Positions 1 to 9,150 are shown, numbered from the stretch's first letter. The stretch is 64,000 nt of DNA from Paracoccus ravus (GCF_004522175.1 NZ_SDEB01000008.1:52917-116916), one strand, 5' to 3'. The notes: generated by a model not told the origin, from the sequence alone. Numbers and translations are program-made.

Positions 1-1146
<1,146 letters not shown>

Positions 1147-1196
1147 TTCGGGTATCGAATCGTCGGGTGATCCTTTCGGGGATATCGCGACGAGAG

Positions 1197-1222
1197 GGCC
1201 GTCCCTTCGGGGGCGGCCTTTT
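1197..1222 (+). terminator. Rho-independent terminator after tuf copy 1
   Basis: A stem of about 9 bp (GGCCGTCCC paired with GGGGCGGCC, one T-G wobble) closes a TTCG tetraloop and is followed by TTTT. It lies about 50 nt after the tuf stop codon and separates tuf from the hydrolase gene. Confidence 0.8.
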
Positions 1223-1309
1223 CCATTTCTGCGACAATTTCCGACAAAGTTTACCGGGAATTTACCTGTCCTCGTGTTACCTTGCGCTAGCCATTGGGAG
1301 GGCAGGGCG

Positions 1310-2203
1310 ATGAGTGAACGCAAGAAGGCTTCCGATTTCCACCCGCGTATCCTTGAGATCTTTGACGGCTATGTGCATGGCCGGGTCAGCAAGCGCGATT
1401 TCATGGCGCAGGCGGCGCAATTCGCGACCGTCGGCATGACCGCTGCGGCGATTTTCGAGGCGCTGAAGCCCGACTACGCGCTGGCCCAGCAGGTCGCCCC
1501 CGACGATCCGGCGATCAAGACCGAGACGGTCAGCTATGACAGTCCCGAAGGCAACGGCAAGATTTCCGGCTTGATGGCGCGGCCTGCAGATGCGTCGGGC
1601 AAGCTTGCGGCGGTGCTGGTCGTGCATGAGAATCGCGGGCTCAACCCCTATATCGAGGATGTCGTGCGCCGTCTGGGAAAGGCGGGCTATCTGGCCTTCG
1701 GTCCCGACGGGCTGAGTTCCATCGGCGGCTATCCCGGAACGGATGAGAAGGGCCGCGAGATGCAGGCGAGCCTTGATCCCTCCAAGCTGATGGAAGACTT
1801 CTTCGCGGCCTATGAATTCCTGCGCGACCACCCCGATTCGACCGGCAAGGTGGGCTGCGTGGGCTTCTGCTATGGTGGGGGCGTCTGCAATGCGCTGGCG
1901 GTGGCTTATCCCGAACTTTCTGCTTCTGTCCCCTTCTATGGCCGCCAGCCCCGCGCCGAAGAAGTGGCCCAGATCCAAGCGCCGCTGCTGATCCATTACG
2001 CCGAGAATGACGAGCGAGTGAATGCCGGGTGGCCCGCCTATGAGGAGGCGCTGAAGGCCAATGGCAAGGAGTACCAGGCCTTTTTCTATCCCGGCACGCA
2101 GCACGGTTTTCACAATGACACCACCCCCCGTTTTGACGAGGCGGCGGCCAAGCAGGCATGGGACCGCACCCAGGCCTTCTTTGCCGAAAAGCTCACCAAC
2201 TGA
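1310..2203 (+). CDS. Dienelactone hydrolase family protein
   Basis: This is an alpha/beta hydrolase of the dienelactone hydrolase family, 297 aa. The nucleophile motif GFCYGG places the catalytic Cys at 187. The other triad members are probably Asp234 (in AENDE) and His265 (in GTQHGFH). A HENRG motif near 106-110 matches the family's oxyanion/Glu region. Residues 27-60 carry SKRDF followed by a small-residue hydrophobic stretch, resembling a degenerate Tat-type or anchor sequence, so export is possible but not certain. I chose the ATG at 1310 because a GGGAGGGCAGGG ribosome-binding region precedes it; an in-frame codon at 1274 has no such support. The true substrate is unknown. Such proteins are often annotated only as carboxymethylenebutenolidase-like. 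Confidence 0.85.
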   Translation: MSERKKASDFHPRILEIFDGYVHGRVSKRDFMAQAAQFATVGMTAAAIFEALKPDYALAQQVAPDDPAIKTETVSYDSPEGNGKISGLMARPADASGKLAAVLVVHENRGLNPYIEDVVRRLGKAGYLAFGPDGLSSIGGYPGTDEKGREMQASLDPSKLMEDFFAAYEFLRDHPDSTGKVGCVGFCYGGGVCNALAVAYPELSASVPFYGRQPRAEEVAQIQAPLLIHYAENDERVNAGWPAYEEALKANGKEYQAFFYPGTQHGFHNDTTPRFDEAAAKQAWDRTQAFFAEKLTN

Positions 2204-2259
2204 CCGGATCTGTCAGCATCCTCCCGGCAGGATGGATCATCCATTCGGGAGGATGAGCA

Positions 2260-2673
2260 ATGACGAGATATCATGGTTCGTGCTTTTGCGGCGCGGTGCG
2301 GTTCGAAGCGGAATGCGATCTGTCGCAAGGCACCAGCCGCTGCAATTGCCGCTTCTGCCGCAAGATGCGCTATTGGGAAATCCGGCTGCCCGATCCCGCA
2401 AGCTTCCGCCTGGTCGCGGGCCGCGATCATCTGGCCGAGACGCCCCGAAGCCAGGATGACGGGCTGGACATGCATCATTGGTTCTGCGCGACCTGCGGCA
2501 CGCGTCTCTGGACCGAGGGGAACCTGTCGGAGATCGGCGGCCATTTCGTCATGGTCTGCATCAACGCGCTGGACGACGCGAGTGAGGCTGAACTGATCGC
2601 GGCACCCGTCCATCACGCCGACGGGGCGCGGGACGCCTGGGCCGATCCGGCGCCCGAGACGCGCCATCTCTAG
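2260..2673 (+). CDS. GFA-family (CENP-V/glutathione-dependent formaldehyde-activating type) zinc protein
   Basis: This 137-aa protein has the cysteine layout of the GFA fold: GSCFCG (Cys8, Cys10), CNCRFC (Cys28, Cys30, Cys33) and FCATCG (Cys76, Cys79), which in the family bind structural and catalytic zinc. Family members are named after glutathione-dependent formaldehyde-activating enzyme, but most have no proven reaction, and that caution applies here. A good GGAGG ribosome-binding site lies at the normal distance before the ATG. The gene sits 56 nt after the hydrolase gene on the same strand and may be co-transcribed with it. No dedicated formaldehyde-oxidation genes are visible nearby. 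Confidence 0.85.
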   Translation: MTRYHGSCFCGAVRFEAECDLSQGTSRCNCRFCRKMRYWEIRLPDPASFRLVAGRDHLAETPRSQDDGLDMHHWFCATCGTRLWTEGNLSEIGGHFVMVCINALDDASEAELIAAPVHHADGARDAWADPAPETRHL

Positions 2674-2752
2674 CCCTTCACTTCCCGCGACCACCATGAG
2701 AACCTGCCCGCGCGCCGGAAGAGATGCCGGCACGCATTCCACGAGGTCGATC

Positions 2753-4648
2753 ATGTTCAGCTGGTTCGAAAACCGGCTTGATCCCTATCCCGCGGATGCT
2801 CCGCGCATGCCGCCCGAGGGTTTGTGGCGGTTCATCCTGCATTTCAGCCGCGGGGCCTGGGGGTATATGCTGGCCATGTCGGCCTGCTCGGCGCTGATTG
2901 CGATCTTCGAGGTGATTCTGTTCGGCTATCTGGGCGAGTTGGTCGACCGTCTGGCCAAGACCGAGCCCAGCCAGTTCTGGCAGGTCGAGGGCAGCCGGCT
3001 GCTCTTGATGGCCGCGATCCTGGTCATCGGTCTTCCGGTCACGCAGCTCGTCTCGTCGCTGCTGATGCATCAGACCCTGATGGGAAACCTGCCGCAGCGC
3101 ATCCGCTGGCAGGCGCATCGCTACCTGCTGCGCCAATCCATGACCTATTTCCAGGACGAGTTCGCGGGGCGAATCGCGACCAAGCTGATGCAGACGGCGC
3201 TGGCGGTTCGGGATGTCGCGATGAAATTCGTCGATGTGCTGGTCTATATCGGCGTCTACTTCCTGGGCGCCCTTGTGCTTGCGGCCTCGACCGATGGCTG
3301 GCTTGCGGTGCCGTTCTTTCTGTGGGGCGCGCTTTACGGGCTGCTGCTGTGGTGGCTGATCCCGCGCATCGGCGCGGTCAGCCAGGCACAGGCCGATGCC
3401 CGTGCAGTCATGACCGGCAGGGTGGTGGACAGCTATACGAACATTTCTACGGTCAAGCTGTTCTCGCATAGCTCGCGCGAGGAATCCTATGTCCGCGACA
3501 GCATGGACGGCTTTCTGGTGACCGTGCACCGGATGATGCGTCTGGCCTCGATCCAGAACATCCTGCTGACCACGCTGAATTCTCTGCTGACCTTTGCGGT
3601 GACCGCTCTTGGGGTCTGGCTCTGGACCGCGGGGCGGGTCGAGGTCGGTGCGGTTGCGGTGGCGATTCCCCTGGCGCTGCGGCTCGGGAACATGTCGCAT
3701 TGGATCATGTGGGAGTTTGCCGGGCTTTTCGAGAATATCGGCACGGTGCGCGACGGCATTGGCTCGCTTGCTTTGCCGCGCATGGTGACGGATATGCCGG
3801 GCGCGCAGCCGCTGACCGTCACGGCGGGTTCGGTCGAGTTTCGCGACGTGACCTTTCGTTATGGCGGCGAGGGCGAAGGCAAGGGGACGGCTGTCCTCGA
3901 TCATCTGAGCCTCGCGATTCGCCCTGGCGAAAGGATCGGGTTGGTCGGTCGCTCCGGGGCGGGCAAATCGACGCTGGTGAACCTGCTCTTGCGGTTCCAC
4001 GATCTGGGTTCGGGCGCGATCCTGATCGACGGGCAGGATATCAGCCAGGTGACCCAGGAATCGCTGCGCGCGGCGATCGGCGTAGTCACGCAGGATACGT
4101 CGCTGCTGCACCGCTCGATCCGGGACAATATTTCTTATGGCCGTCCCGAAGCCACCGAGGCCGAGATCCTGCGCGCCTCGGAGCTGGCGGAGGCTTCGGA
4201 TTTCGTCGGGGCGCTTGGCGATTCCAAGGGCAGGCGCGGGCTCGATGCCCATGTAGGCGAAAGGGGCGTCAAGCTGTCCGGGGGCCAGCGCCAGCGCATC
4301 GCCATTGCAAGGGTCCTGCTGAAGGATGCCCCGATCCTTGTCCTGGACGAGGCGACGAGCGCGCTGGACAGCGAGGTCGAAGCCGCTATTCAAGGCCAGC
4401 TGGAGCTCTTGATGCAGGGCAAGACGGTCATTGCAATCGCGCATCGGCTTTCGACCATCGCGCGGATGGATCGGCTGGTCGTGATGGACCGGGGCCGCAT
4501 CGTCGAGCAGGGTTCGCATGAAGCTTTGCTCGAGCGGGGCGGGATCTATGCCGGATTATGGGCGCGTCAATCGGGCGGCTTTCTTGAATGCGACGAAATT
4601 GCGCCCGAAGGCGAGTTCCCTCTTGAACCGGCGGCGCAGCTGCCGTAA
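2753..4648 (+). CDS. ABC exporter, fused membrane and ATPase domains
   Basis: This 631-aa half-transporter has an N-terminal membrane domain with several hydrophobic helices (about residues 35-330) and a C-terminal ATPase. Walker A GRSGAGKST is at 399-407, the signature LSGGQ at 508-512, Walker B ILVLDEATSALD follows, and the H-loop lies in IAHRLSTI. The layout is that of homodimeric exporters of lipids, drugs or peptides (MsbA-like); the substrate cannot be told from sequence. I prefer the ATG at 2753 (start MFSWFENRL) over an upstream in-frame ATG at 2696, because the sequence before 2753 does not look like protein. The stop codon lies only 15 nt before tRNA-Trp, so any tRNA promoter must overlap the end of this gene. 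Confidence 0.9.
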   Translation: MFSWFENRLDPYPADAPRMPPEGLWRFILHFSRGAWGYMLAMSACSALIAIFEVILFGYLGELVDRLAKTEPSQFWQVEGSRLLLMAAILVIGLPVTQLVSSLLMHQTLMGNLPQRIRWQAHRYLLRQSMTYFQDEFAGRIATKLMQTALAVRDVAMKFVDVLVYIGVYFLGALVLAASTDGWLAVPFFLWGALYGLLLWWLIPRIGAVSQAQADARAVMTGRVVDSYTNISTVKLFSHSSREESYVRDSMDGFLVTVHRMMRLASIQNILLTTLNSLLTFAVTALGVWLWTAGRVEVGAVAVAIPLALRLGNMSHWIMWEFAGLFENIGTVRDGIGSLALPRMVTDMPGAQPLTVTAGSVEFRDVTFRYGGEGEGKGTAVLDHLSLAIRPGERIGLVGRSGAGKSTLVNLLLRFHDLGSGAILIDGQDISQVTQESLRAAIGVVTQDTSLLHRSIRDNISYGRPEATEAEILRASELAEASDFVGALGDSKGRRGLDAHVGERGVKLSGGQRQRIAIARVLLKDAPILVLDEATSALDSEVEAAIQGQLELLMQGKTVIAIAHRLSTIARMDRLVVMDRGRIVEQGSHEALLERGGIYAGLWARQSGGFLECDEIAPEGEFPLEPAAQLP

Positions 4649-4651
4649 TCA
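4623..4651 (+). promoter_or_regulatory. Weak candidate promoter for tRNA-Trp
   Basis: TTGAAC and TAATCA are separated by 17 nt at the very end of the ABC exporter gene. The -35 is good and the -10 is poor. The position, ending 12 nt before the tRNA, is the main argument. Confidence 0.25.
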
Positions 4652-4663
4652 GCAACCCGGCTT

Positions 4664-4739
4664 AGGGGTTTAGCTCAGTTGGTAGAGCATCGGTCTCCAA
4701 AACCGAGGGTCGTGGGTTCGAGTCCCCCAACCCCTGCCA
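4664..4739 (+). tRNA. trnW: tRNA-Trp (anticodon CCA)
   Basis: A 76-nt cloverleaf. The acceptor stem AGGGGTT pairs with AACCCCT, the D arm contains AGCTCAGTTGGTAGAGC, the anticodon CCA is at 4697-4699 in the loop CTCCAAA, and the T arm contains GGTTCGAGTCC. The 3' CCA is encoded (4737-4739). tRNA-Trp upstream of secE-nusG is a common arrangement in proteobacteria, although here two genes lie between it and secE. Confidence 0.97.
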
Positions 4740-4759
4740 AGCCGCAACAGATATGTTCC

Positions 4760-4787
4760 ACCCGGACGCGTCGCGCCCGGGTTTTTT
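4760..4787 (+). terminator. Terminator after tRNA-Trp
   Basis: ACCCGG pairs with CCGGGT around an 11-nt loop and is followed by a run of T. It ends transcription of the tRNA before the oppositely oriented lipoprotein gene. Confidence 0.75.
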
Positions 4788-4791
4788 CATG

Positions 4792-5163
4792 TCACTGGAC
4801 CCGGATCCCGCAATTCTTCTGGTTGCCCGCCTGCTGAATGGCGATGATTTCGCCCTTCAGCCGCGCCAGTTCCGCCGCCTGAGCACCATCGCCCTTGATC
4901 ATGAACAGCGCCGGCCAGAACAGCACCACGCCGACGCCGGTCGCGACGGCGTCATTGCTGGCCTTCTTGTCCTGCGCGACCGCGGCCTGGTTGGCCCGGT
5001 TCAGCACGCTCTGGGCCTCGAAGGTCAGCTGGCCGCAATTCATCGTGTGATAGAGCGAGGGCGAAACGAATGCCGGGGGGATCTGGTCTGATTTCTCGGC
5101 GCAGGCGGCGAGCGTAGCAAGCGCTCCGATGGCCGCGATCTTGGACAGTCTTGCATATGCCAT
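4792..5163 (-). CDS. Small predicted lipoprotein of unknown function
   Basis: This 123-aa protein begins with a short basic N terminus, a hydrophobic segment and a lipobox ending LAAC, so it is probably lipidated at Cys21 and anchored in the envelope. The mature part contains a YHTMNCGQL stretch, a second hydrophobic segment (GVGVVLFWPALFMI) and a C-terminal helix with a further Cys. The ATG at 5163 has AGAGGAG 6 nt upstream; an in-frame start 21 nt further out lacks such a site. I recognise the general type from other Rhodobacteraceae, where it has no established function. It is transcribed against the surrounding translation genes. Confidence 0.75.
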   Translation of the reverse strand: MAYARLSKIAAIGALATLAACAEKSDQIPPAFVSPSLYHTMNCGQLTFEAQSVLNRANQAAVAQDKKASNDAVATGVGVVLFWPALFMIKGDGAQAAELARLKGEIIAIQQAGNQKNCGIRVQ

Positions 5164-5176
5164 GACAACTCCTCTG

Positions 5177-5205
5177 TTTGACATGGCAGAGAGATTTCAG
5201 TCAAA
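5177..5205. promoter_or_regulatory. Inverted repeat between divergent lipoprotein and sulfotransferase-like genes
   Basis: TTTGAC and GTCAAA face each other across 17 nt, so each strand shows a TTGAC hexamer resembling a -35 element. It lies just upstream of the lipoprotein start. It could be paired promoter elements or a binding site, or chance. Confidence 0.25.
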
Positions 5206-5269
5206 AGGTCGAAGGAACGCTTAATGAATGCGCGGCGTTACAGGGAATACGCGACGTGTTTGAGACAAA

Positions 5270-6181
5270 TTGGAACGGCGAGCGGGTTCATTGCTGACCA
5301 TCCATCTGGGGGCGCATAAGACGGCCTCGACACATCTGCAGCAATGCCTGCGGCAGGTCCGCGAGCAGTTCGAGGCCCGCGGTCTGGCCTATCTTGGCCC
5401 GACTGAACTGCGCAGCATCCTGCATCTGAACGACGCCATGGTCGGCCAGAGGCGAAGCAAGGCCTTTCTGCTTTGCCGCCGCAGCTTTCACGAGTTGCGC
5501 GCCGCATTCGCGCATCTGTTGATCTCGGAGGAAAACATCCTGGGCGGCACGCAGCGGACCAATATGTTCTCGAGCCGGGGGATGATCTATCCGGGCGCCG
5601 CGCCCCGCTTGCGCCGTCTGATCAACATGGCCGGGGGTGGCCCGGCCGAGATTTTTCTCGGGATTCGCGATCCGGCCAGCTTTTCGGTCTCTTGCTTCGC
5701 GTTGCAAGTCAGTCTGGGCAATGAAACGCGTTTCGACGAATATCTGCGTGGCCGCGATCCTGCGGGCATCCGCTGGTCGGGGCTGGTGTCACGTCTGTCC
5801 TCGCTCGAGACCGTTTCGCGGATCGTGGTCTGGCGCTACGAGGATTACGCGGATCTGCGGCCCCGATTGTTGCAGCGCCTTCTGCCGGGCGACATGGCCG
5901 AGATCGTGCCGAATTCCCCGCCCGCGAATGTCAGCATTTCGCAGCCCGGCTTCGAATGGCTGCTGGAACGGGCAGGGGGCGCAAGCCGGACCGAATTGCG
6001 CGATCTGGTTCAGGCGGCGCGACGTCGTTTCAGCGCTTCGGCGGGCCATGCGCCGCTGCGGCTTGTGAGTGACGAGGATATGGATCGCTCGCGCAGGCTA
6101 TATGCCCGTGACGTGGTGCGTGTGCGGCGCATGGCCAAGGTCGAATTCCTTGATCCGGATCGCGGCCCAGTTCCGGCTTGA
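5270..6181 (+). CDS. Sulfotransferase-like P-loop protein
   Basis: The 303-aa product starts with an IHLGAHKTASTHLQ motif (about residues 11-24). This closely resembles the 5'-phosphosulfate-binding loop of PAPS-dependent sulfotransferases. A later GIRDPASFSVSCF segment resembles the 3'-phosphate-binding region. No membrane segment is evident. The start is uncertain: only TTG codons are available (5270 or 5291), neither with a strong ribosome-binding site. The acceptor may be a cell-surface glycan or a small molecule; the sequence does not say. The gene is 52 nt from secE on the same strand and is not part of the usual secE neighbourhood, so it looks like an insertion into the cluster. Confidence 0.6.
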   Translation: MERRAGSLLTIHLGAHKTASTHLQQCLRQVREQFEARGLAYLGPTELRSILHLNDAMVGQRRSKAFLLCRRSFHELRAAFAHLLISEENILGGTQRTNMFSSRGMIYPGAAPRLRRLINMAGGGPAEIFLGIRDPASFSVSCFALQVSLGNETRFDEYLRGRDPAGIRWSGLVSRLSSLETVSRIVVWRYEDYADLRPRLLQRLLPGDMAEIVPNSPPANVSISQPGFEWLLERAGGASRTELRDLVQAARRRFSASAGHAPLRLVSDEDMDRSRRLYARDVVRVRRMAKVEFLDPDRGPVPA

Positions 6182-6233
6182 AAATCCGCGCCGCGCGGTC
6201 TATTTGACGCGCTGCATGACCAAAGGGATCAAC

Positions 6234-6428
6234 ATGGCCAACCCCGTCCAGTTCATCAGTCAGGTGCGCAGCGAGATCGGCAAGATCACCTGGCCCACCC
6301 GCCGCGAGGTGGTCACGACGACCGTCATGGTCTTTATCATGGCGACCTTGGCCGCGATCTTTTTCTTTCTCGTGGATCTTGCGATCAAAAGCGGGCTTTC
6401 GGGCGTCCTGAGTCTGGTTGGCGGCTGA
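6234..6428 (+). CDS. secE: Preprotein translocase subunit SecE
   Basis: SecE is the small essential subunit of the SecYEG channel. This 64-aa single-span form has the conserved amphipathic segment EIGKITWPTRREV (about residues 15-27), followed by one transmembrane helix (VMVFIMATLAAIFFFLVDL). That matches the short alphaproteobacterial SecE rather than the three-span form of E. coli. The ATG at 6234 has AAAGGG upstream; an in-frame ATG 18 nt earlier is possible but less well placed. nusG follows after 191 nt. Confidence 0.95.
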   Translation: MANPVQFISQVRSEIGKITWPTRREVVTTTVMVFIMATLAAIFFFLVDLAIKSGLSGVLSLVGG

Positions 6429-6432
6429 GGTA

Positions 6433-6461
6433 TTGCATTTGCGGGCTTGGGACGCTATGTG
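6433..6461 (+). promoter_or_regulatory. Candidate promoter for nusG and downstream genes
   Basis: TTGCAT and TATGTG are spaced 17 nt in the 191-nt secE-nusG gap. The match is moderate; read-through from secE is equally possible. Confidence 0.3.
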
Positions 6462-6619
6462 CTTGCGACCTGCCCGAGACGCGGCGTGCATCGATTCGCT
6501 CATGCGCGCCGATTTCGATTTGGCCGCAAGGATGACGTAGTTCGTTGCAGGCCGTTGGCGGTATTTGAATTCAAGGGTTTGGCTCGAGCCAGCCTGGAAG
6601 AGCAGGGGTTGATCGAGAC

Positions 6620-7159
6620 ATGGCAAAGCGTTGGTATTCGGTCAGCGTCCTGTCGAACTTTGAGAAGAAGGTTGCCGAGGCGATTCGCCAAGCTGCCCTT
6701 GAGAAGGGTCTCGAGGAGCAGATCGACGAGGTTCTTGTCCCCACCGAAGAGGTGATCGAGATCCGTCGCGGCAAGAAAGTGACCTCGGAGCGGCGCTTCA
6801 TGCCGGGCTATGTGCTGGTCCATATGGACATGCATGACCGGACCTATCACCTGGTCAATTCGATCAACCGGGTGACGGGCTTCCTGGGTGCCCATGGCAA
6901 GCCGATGCCGATGCGCGATGACGAGGTCAATGCGATCCTGAATCGCACCGGAGAAGCAGGGGGCGAGGTCGCCCCGCGCAACCTGATCCGGTTCGAGGTG
7001 GGCGAAAAGGTTAACGTGACCGACGGTCCCTTCGAGGGCTTCTCGGGCATGGTCGAAGAGGTGGATGAGATCTCGTCGCGGATCAAGGTCACCGTCTCGA
7101 TCTTTGGCCGGCCGACGCCGGTCGAGCTGGAATTCACTCAGGTCTCCAAGACCTCGTGA
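6620..7159 (+). CDS. nusG: Transcription termination/antitermination factor NusG
   Basis: NusG binds RNA polymerase, increases processivity and couples it to Rho or to the ribosome. The 179-aa protein begins MAKRWYSVSV and has the NGN domain in its first 115 residues, with the conserved RRFMPGYVLVHM. A C-terminal KOW domain begins near FEVGEKVNVTDGPFEGF. The length is typical. It lies between secE and rplK as in most bacteria. Confidence 0.97.
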   Translation: MAKRWYSVSVLSNFEKKVAEAIRQAALEKGLEEQIDEVLVPTEEVIEIRRGKKVTSERRFMPGYVLVHMDMHDRTYHLVNSINRVTGFLGAHGKPMPMRDDEVNAILNRTGEAGGEVAPRNLIRFEVGEKVNVTDGPFEGFSGMVEEVDEISSRIKVTVSIFGRPTPVELEFTQVSKTS

Positions 7160-7171
7160 TGTCGTGCGGGA

Positions 7172-7225
7172 GGCGCCGGTCCTTCGGGGCCGCGCCGCAC
7201 CGCTAAGTCGGCCCATATCGTGGGC
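7172..7225 (+). promoter_or_regulatory. Hairpin-rich leader before rplK
   Basis: Two hairpins occupy the 88-nt nusG-rplK gap. The first (7172-7196) is a roughly 10-bp stem with one bulge closing a TTCG tetraloop; the second (7211-7225) is GCCCA/TGGGC. No T-run follows either. In E. coli, L1 represses rplKA translation by binding a leader hairpin before rplK, so this is the place to look for an equivalent site. That role is inference. Confidence 0.4.
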
Positions 7226-7247
7226 GTGATGATAAGGAGAGGGCCAC

Positions 7248-7700
7248 ATGGCCAAGAAAGTTGTCGGCAGCCTCAAGCTGCAAATCAAGGCGGGCCAAGC
7301 CAACCCGTCCCCGCCGGTCGGCCCCGCACTGGGTCAGCGCGGCATCAACATCATGGAATTCTGCAAGGCGTTCAACGCCAAGACGCAGGAAATGGAAGCC
7401 GGCTCGCCGGTTCCGGTCGTGATCACCTATTACGCCGATAAGTCCTTCACCTTCGAAACCAAGACTTCGCCGGCCTCGTTCCTGCTGAAGAAAGCCGCTG
7501 GCCTGAAGCCGGTCGGCAAGCGCAACCGCGCCAAAGGTTCGGAAAAGCCCGGTCGTGTCGTCGCTGGCACCGTGACCGCGAAGCAAGTTCGCGAGATCGC
7601 CGAAGCCAAGATGAAAGACCTGAACGCGAACGACATCGACGCCGCGATGCAGATCATCCTCGGCTCGGCCCGTTCGATCGGTATCGAGGTGAAAGGCTAA
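7248..7700 (+). CDS. rplK: 50S ribosomal protein L11
   Basis: L11 binds the GTPase-associated centre of 23S rRNA and contacts elongation factors; it is part of the thiostrepton-binding site. The 150-aa sequence has the proline-rich N-terminal linker region [14 protein letters not shown] (about residues 19-32) and a C-terminal rRNA-binding domain ending [10 protein letters not shown]. An AAGGAGAGGG ribosome-binding region precedes the ATG. rplA follows after 3 nt, so translation of the two is probably coupled. Confidence 0.98.
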   Translation: MAKKVVGSLKLQIKAGQANPSPPVGPALGQRGINIMEFCKAFNAKTQEMEAGSPVPVVITYYADKSFTFETKTSPASFLLKKAAGLKPVGKRNRAKGSEKPGRVVAGTVTAKQVREIAEAKMKDLNANDIDAAMQIILGSARSIGIEVKG

Positions 7701-7703
7701 GTC

Positions 7704-8402
7704 ATGGCAAAAATCTCGAAAAACAAAGCCGCTGCACGCGCCGCTTTTGATGGCAAAGTCAACCTGTCGGTTGAAGACGCCGTCGCGCTGGTCAAAGGCA
7801 ACACCAAAGCGAAATTCGACGAGACCGTTGAAATCGCGATGAACCTGGGCGTTGACCCGCGTCACGCCGACCAGATGGTTCGTGGCGTTGTCACCCTGCC
7901 GAACGGCACGGGCAAGCACGTTCGCGTCGCCGTTTTCGCTCGTGGCCCGAAAGCCGACGAAGCGAAAGCCGCCGGTGCCGAGATCGTCGGTGCAGAAGAC
8001 CTGCTGGAAACCATCCAGTCGGGCAAGATCGAATTCGATCGCTGCATCGCCACTCCGGACATGATGCCGCTGGTCGGCCGTCTGGGTAAGATCCTGGGCC
8101 CGCGCAACCTGATGCCGAACCCGAAAGTCGGCACGGTGACCATGGACGTGAAATCGGCCGTGGAAGCTGCCAAGGGCGGTGAAGTCCAGTTCAAGGCTGA
8201 AAAAGCCGGTGTCGTTCACGCTGGTGTTGGCAAGGCTTCGTTCGACGCCGCCAAGCTGGCCGAGAACATCCGCGCCTTCGTCGACGCCGTGAACCGTGCG
8301 AAACCGTCGGGCGCCAAGGGCACCTACGTCAAGAAAGTCTCGATCAGCTCGACCATGGGTCCGGGCGTGTCGCTGGACTTGGCTTCGGCCATCGCGCAAT
8401 AA
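7704..8402 (+). CDS. rplA: 50S ribosomal protein L1
   Basis: L1 forms the mobile stalk at the E site and commonly represses its own rplKA mRNA. The 232-aa protein has the usual two-domain layout, with family signatures [17 protein letters not shown] and KRVS-like C-terminal strands ([13 protein letters not shown]). Length is typical. The start lies 3 nt after rplK. Wobble positions often end in T or C, typical of a very highly expressed gene in this window. Confidence 0.98.
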   Translation: MAKISKNKAAARAAFDGKVNLSVEDAVALVKGNTKAKFDETVEIAMNLGVDPRHADQMVRGVVTLPNGTGKHVRVAVFARGPKADEAKAAGAEIVGAEDLLETIQSGKIEFDRCIATPDMMPLVGRLGKILGPRNLMPNPKVGTVTMDVKSAVEAAKGGEVQFKAEKAGVVHAGVGKASFDAAKLAENIRAFVDAVNRAKPSGAKGTYVKKVSISSTMGPGVSLDLASAIAQ

Positions 8403-8634
8403 GCGCAAGAATTTCGCCGGAGTAATCCGGTGAATGGCGGGGCGATCAACGCCCCGTCCTGTCCGAGACGGAGGGTGCGGGGCAACTCGCTTAATTTCCT
8501 TCCTGAGATGGGAGCAAGACCATTTTCCGAACTGACGTTCGGGTGATCTTGGGACCGTCACGGACCCGTCCTGTCGCCATTCTGGTGTCAGGAAAGTGAG
8601 AGCCGGGGGGAAACCCCCATACTTGGAGAAAACC
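8403..8634 (+). promoter_or_regulatory. rplJ leader with three hairpins (probable L10 autoregulatory leader)
   Basis: The 232-nt rplA-rplJ gap contains CCGGA-GTAA-TCCGG (8418-8431), a 7-bp CGGGGCG/CGCCCCG stem with an ATCAA loop (8439-8457), and GGGGG-GAAA-CCCCC (8605-8618), which ends 7 nt before the TGGAG ribosome-binding site of rplJ. In many bacteria the L10-L12 complex binds such a leader to repress rplJL. The regulatory role here is inferred from position and structure only. Confidence 0.5.
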
Positions 8635-9150
8635 GTGGATAGAGCGCAGAAAGAGCAGTTGGTCGAGGAACTCGGCCAAATCTTCGAAGCCTCTGGCGTC
8701 GTGGTGGTTGCACACTACGAAGGAATGACGGTTGCCCAAATGCAGGACCTGCGCGCGCAAATGCGTGAAGCTGGCGGGTCCGTTCGCGTTGCCAAGAACA
8801 GGCTCGCCAAGATCGCCCTGGATGGGAAGCCTTGCGCAAGCATCGCCGACTATCTGACGGGTATGACCGTGCTCGCTTACTCCGAGGACCCGGTGGCTGC
8901 TGCCAAGGTCGCGGACAAGTACGCCAAAGGCAACGACAAGTTCGTTATCCTGGGCGGTGCGATGGGCGACACGGCGCTTGACCCTGCCGGTGTGAAAGCC
9001 GTGGCACAGATGCCGTCGCGCGAGGAGCTCATCGCTTCGATCGTGGCCTGCATCGGCGCCCCTGCTTCGAACATCGCGGGCGCGATTGGCGCACCTGCTT
9101 CCAACATCGCGGGCATCCTCACGACTCTGGAAGAGCGCGAGGCCGCTTGA
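8635..9150 (+). CDS. rplJ: 50S ribosomal protein L10 (GTG start)
   Basis: L10 anchors the L7/L12 dimers to the ribosome and usually represses its own operon. The 171-aa reading starts at a GTG at 8635 ([14 protein letters not shown]), preceded by TTGGAG at good spacing. An upstream ATG at 8596 would translate through the leader hairpin and is unlikely. The motif [11 protein letters not shown] marks the rRNA-binding domain. Near the C terminus the segment [10 protein letters not shown] occurs twice in tandem (DNA 9052-9114), next to the L12-binding helix. Confidence 0.96.
   Translation: MDRAQKEQLVEELGQIFEASGVVVVAHYEGMTVAQMQDLRAQMREAGGSVRVAKNRLAKIALDGKPCASIADYLTGMTVLAYSEDPVAAAKVADKYAKGNDKFVILGGAMGDTALDPAGVKAVAQMPSREELIASIVACIGAPASNIAGAIGAPASNIAGILTTLEEREAA
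9052..9114 (+). repeat. Tandem 30-nt repeat within rplJ
   Basis: Two 30-nt units (9052-9081 and 9085-9114), separated by GCG, differ at four third-position bases and each encode [10 protein letters not shown]. Confidence 0.8.

Noticed and set aside
2678-4519. A 613-codon minus-strand frame over the ABC exporter
   Set aside because: The + strand carries complete Walker A, signature and Walker B motifs; the antisense product is Arg/Gln-rich without motifs.
4664-6233. An integrated element at tRNA-Trp
   Set aside because: No integrase, no repeated 3' tRNA segment and no mobile-element genes; only a lipoprotein and a sulfotransferase-like gene lie between the tRNA and secE.
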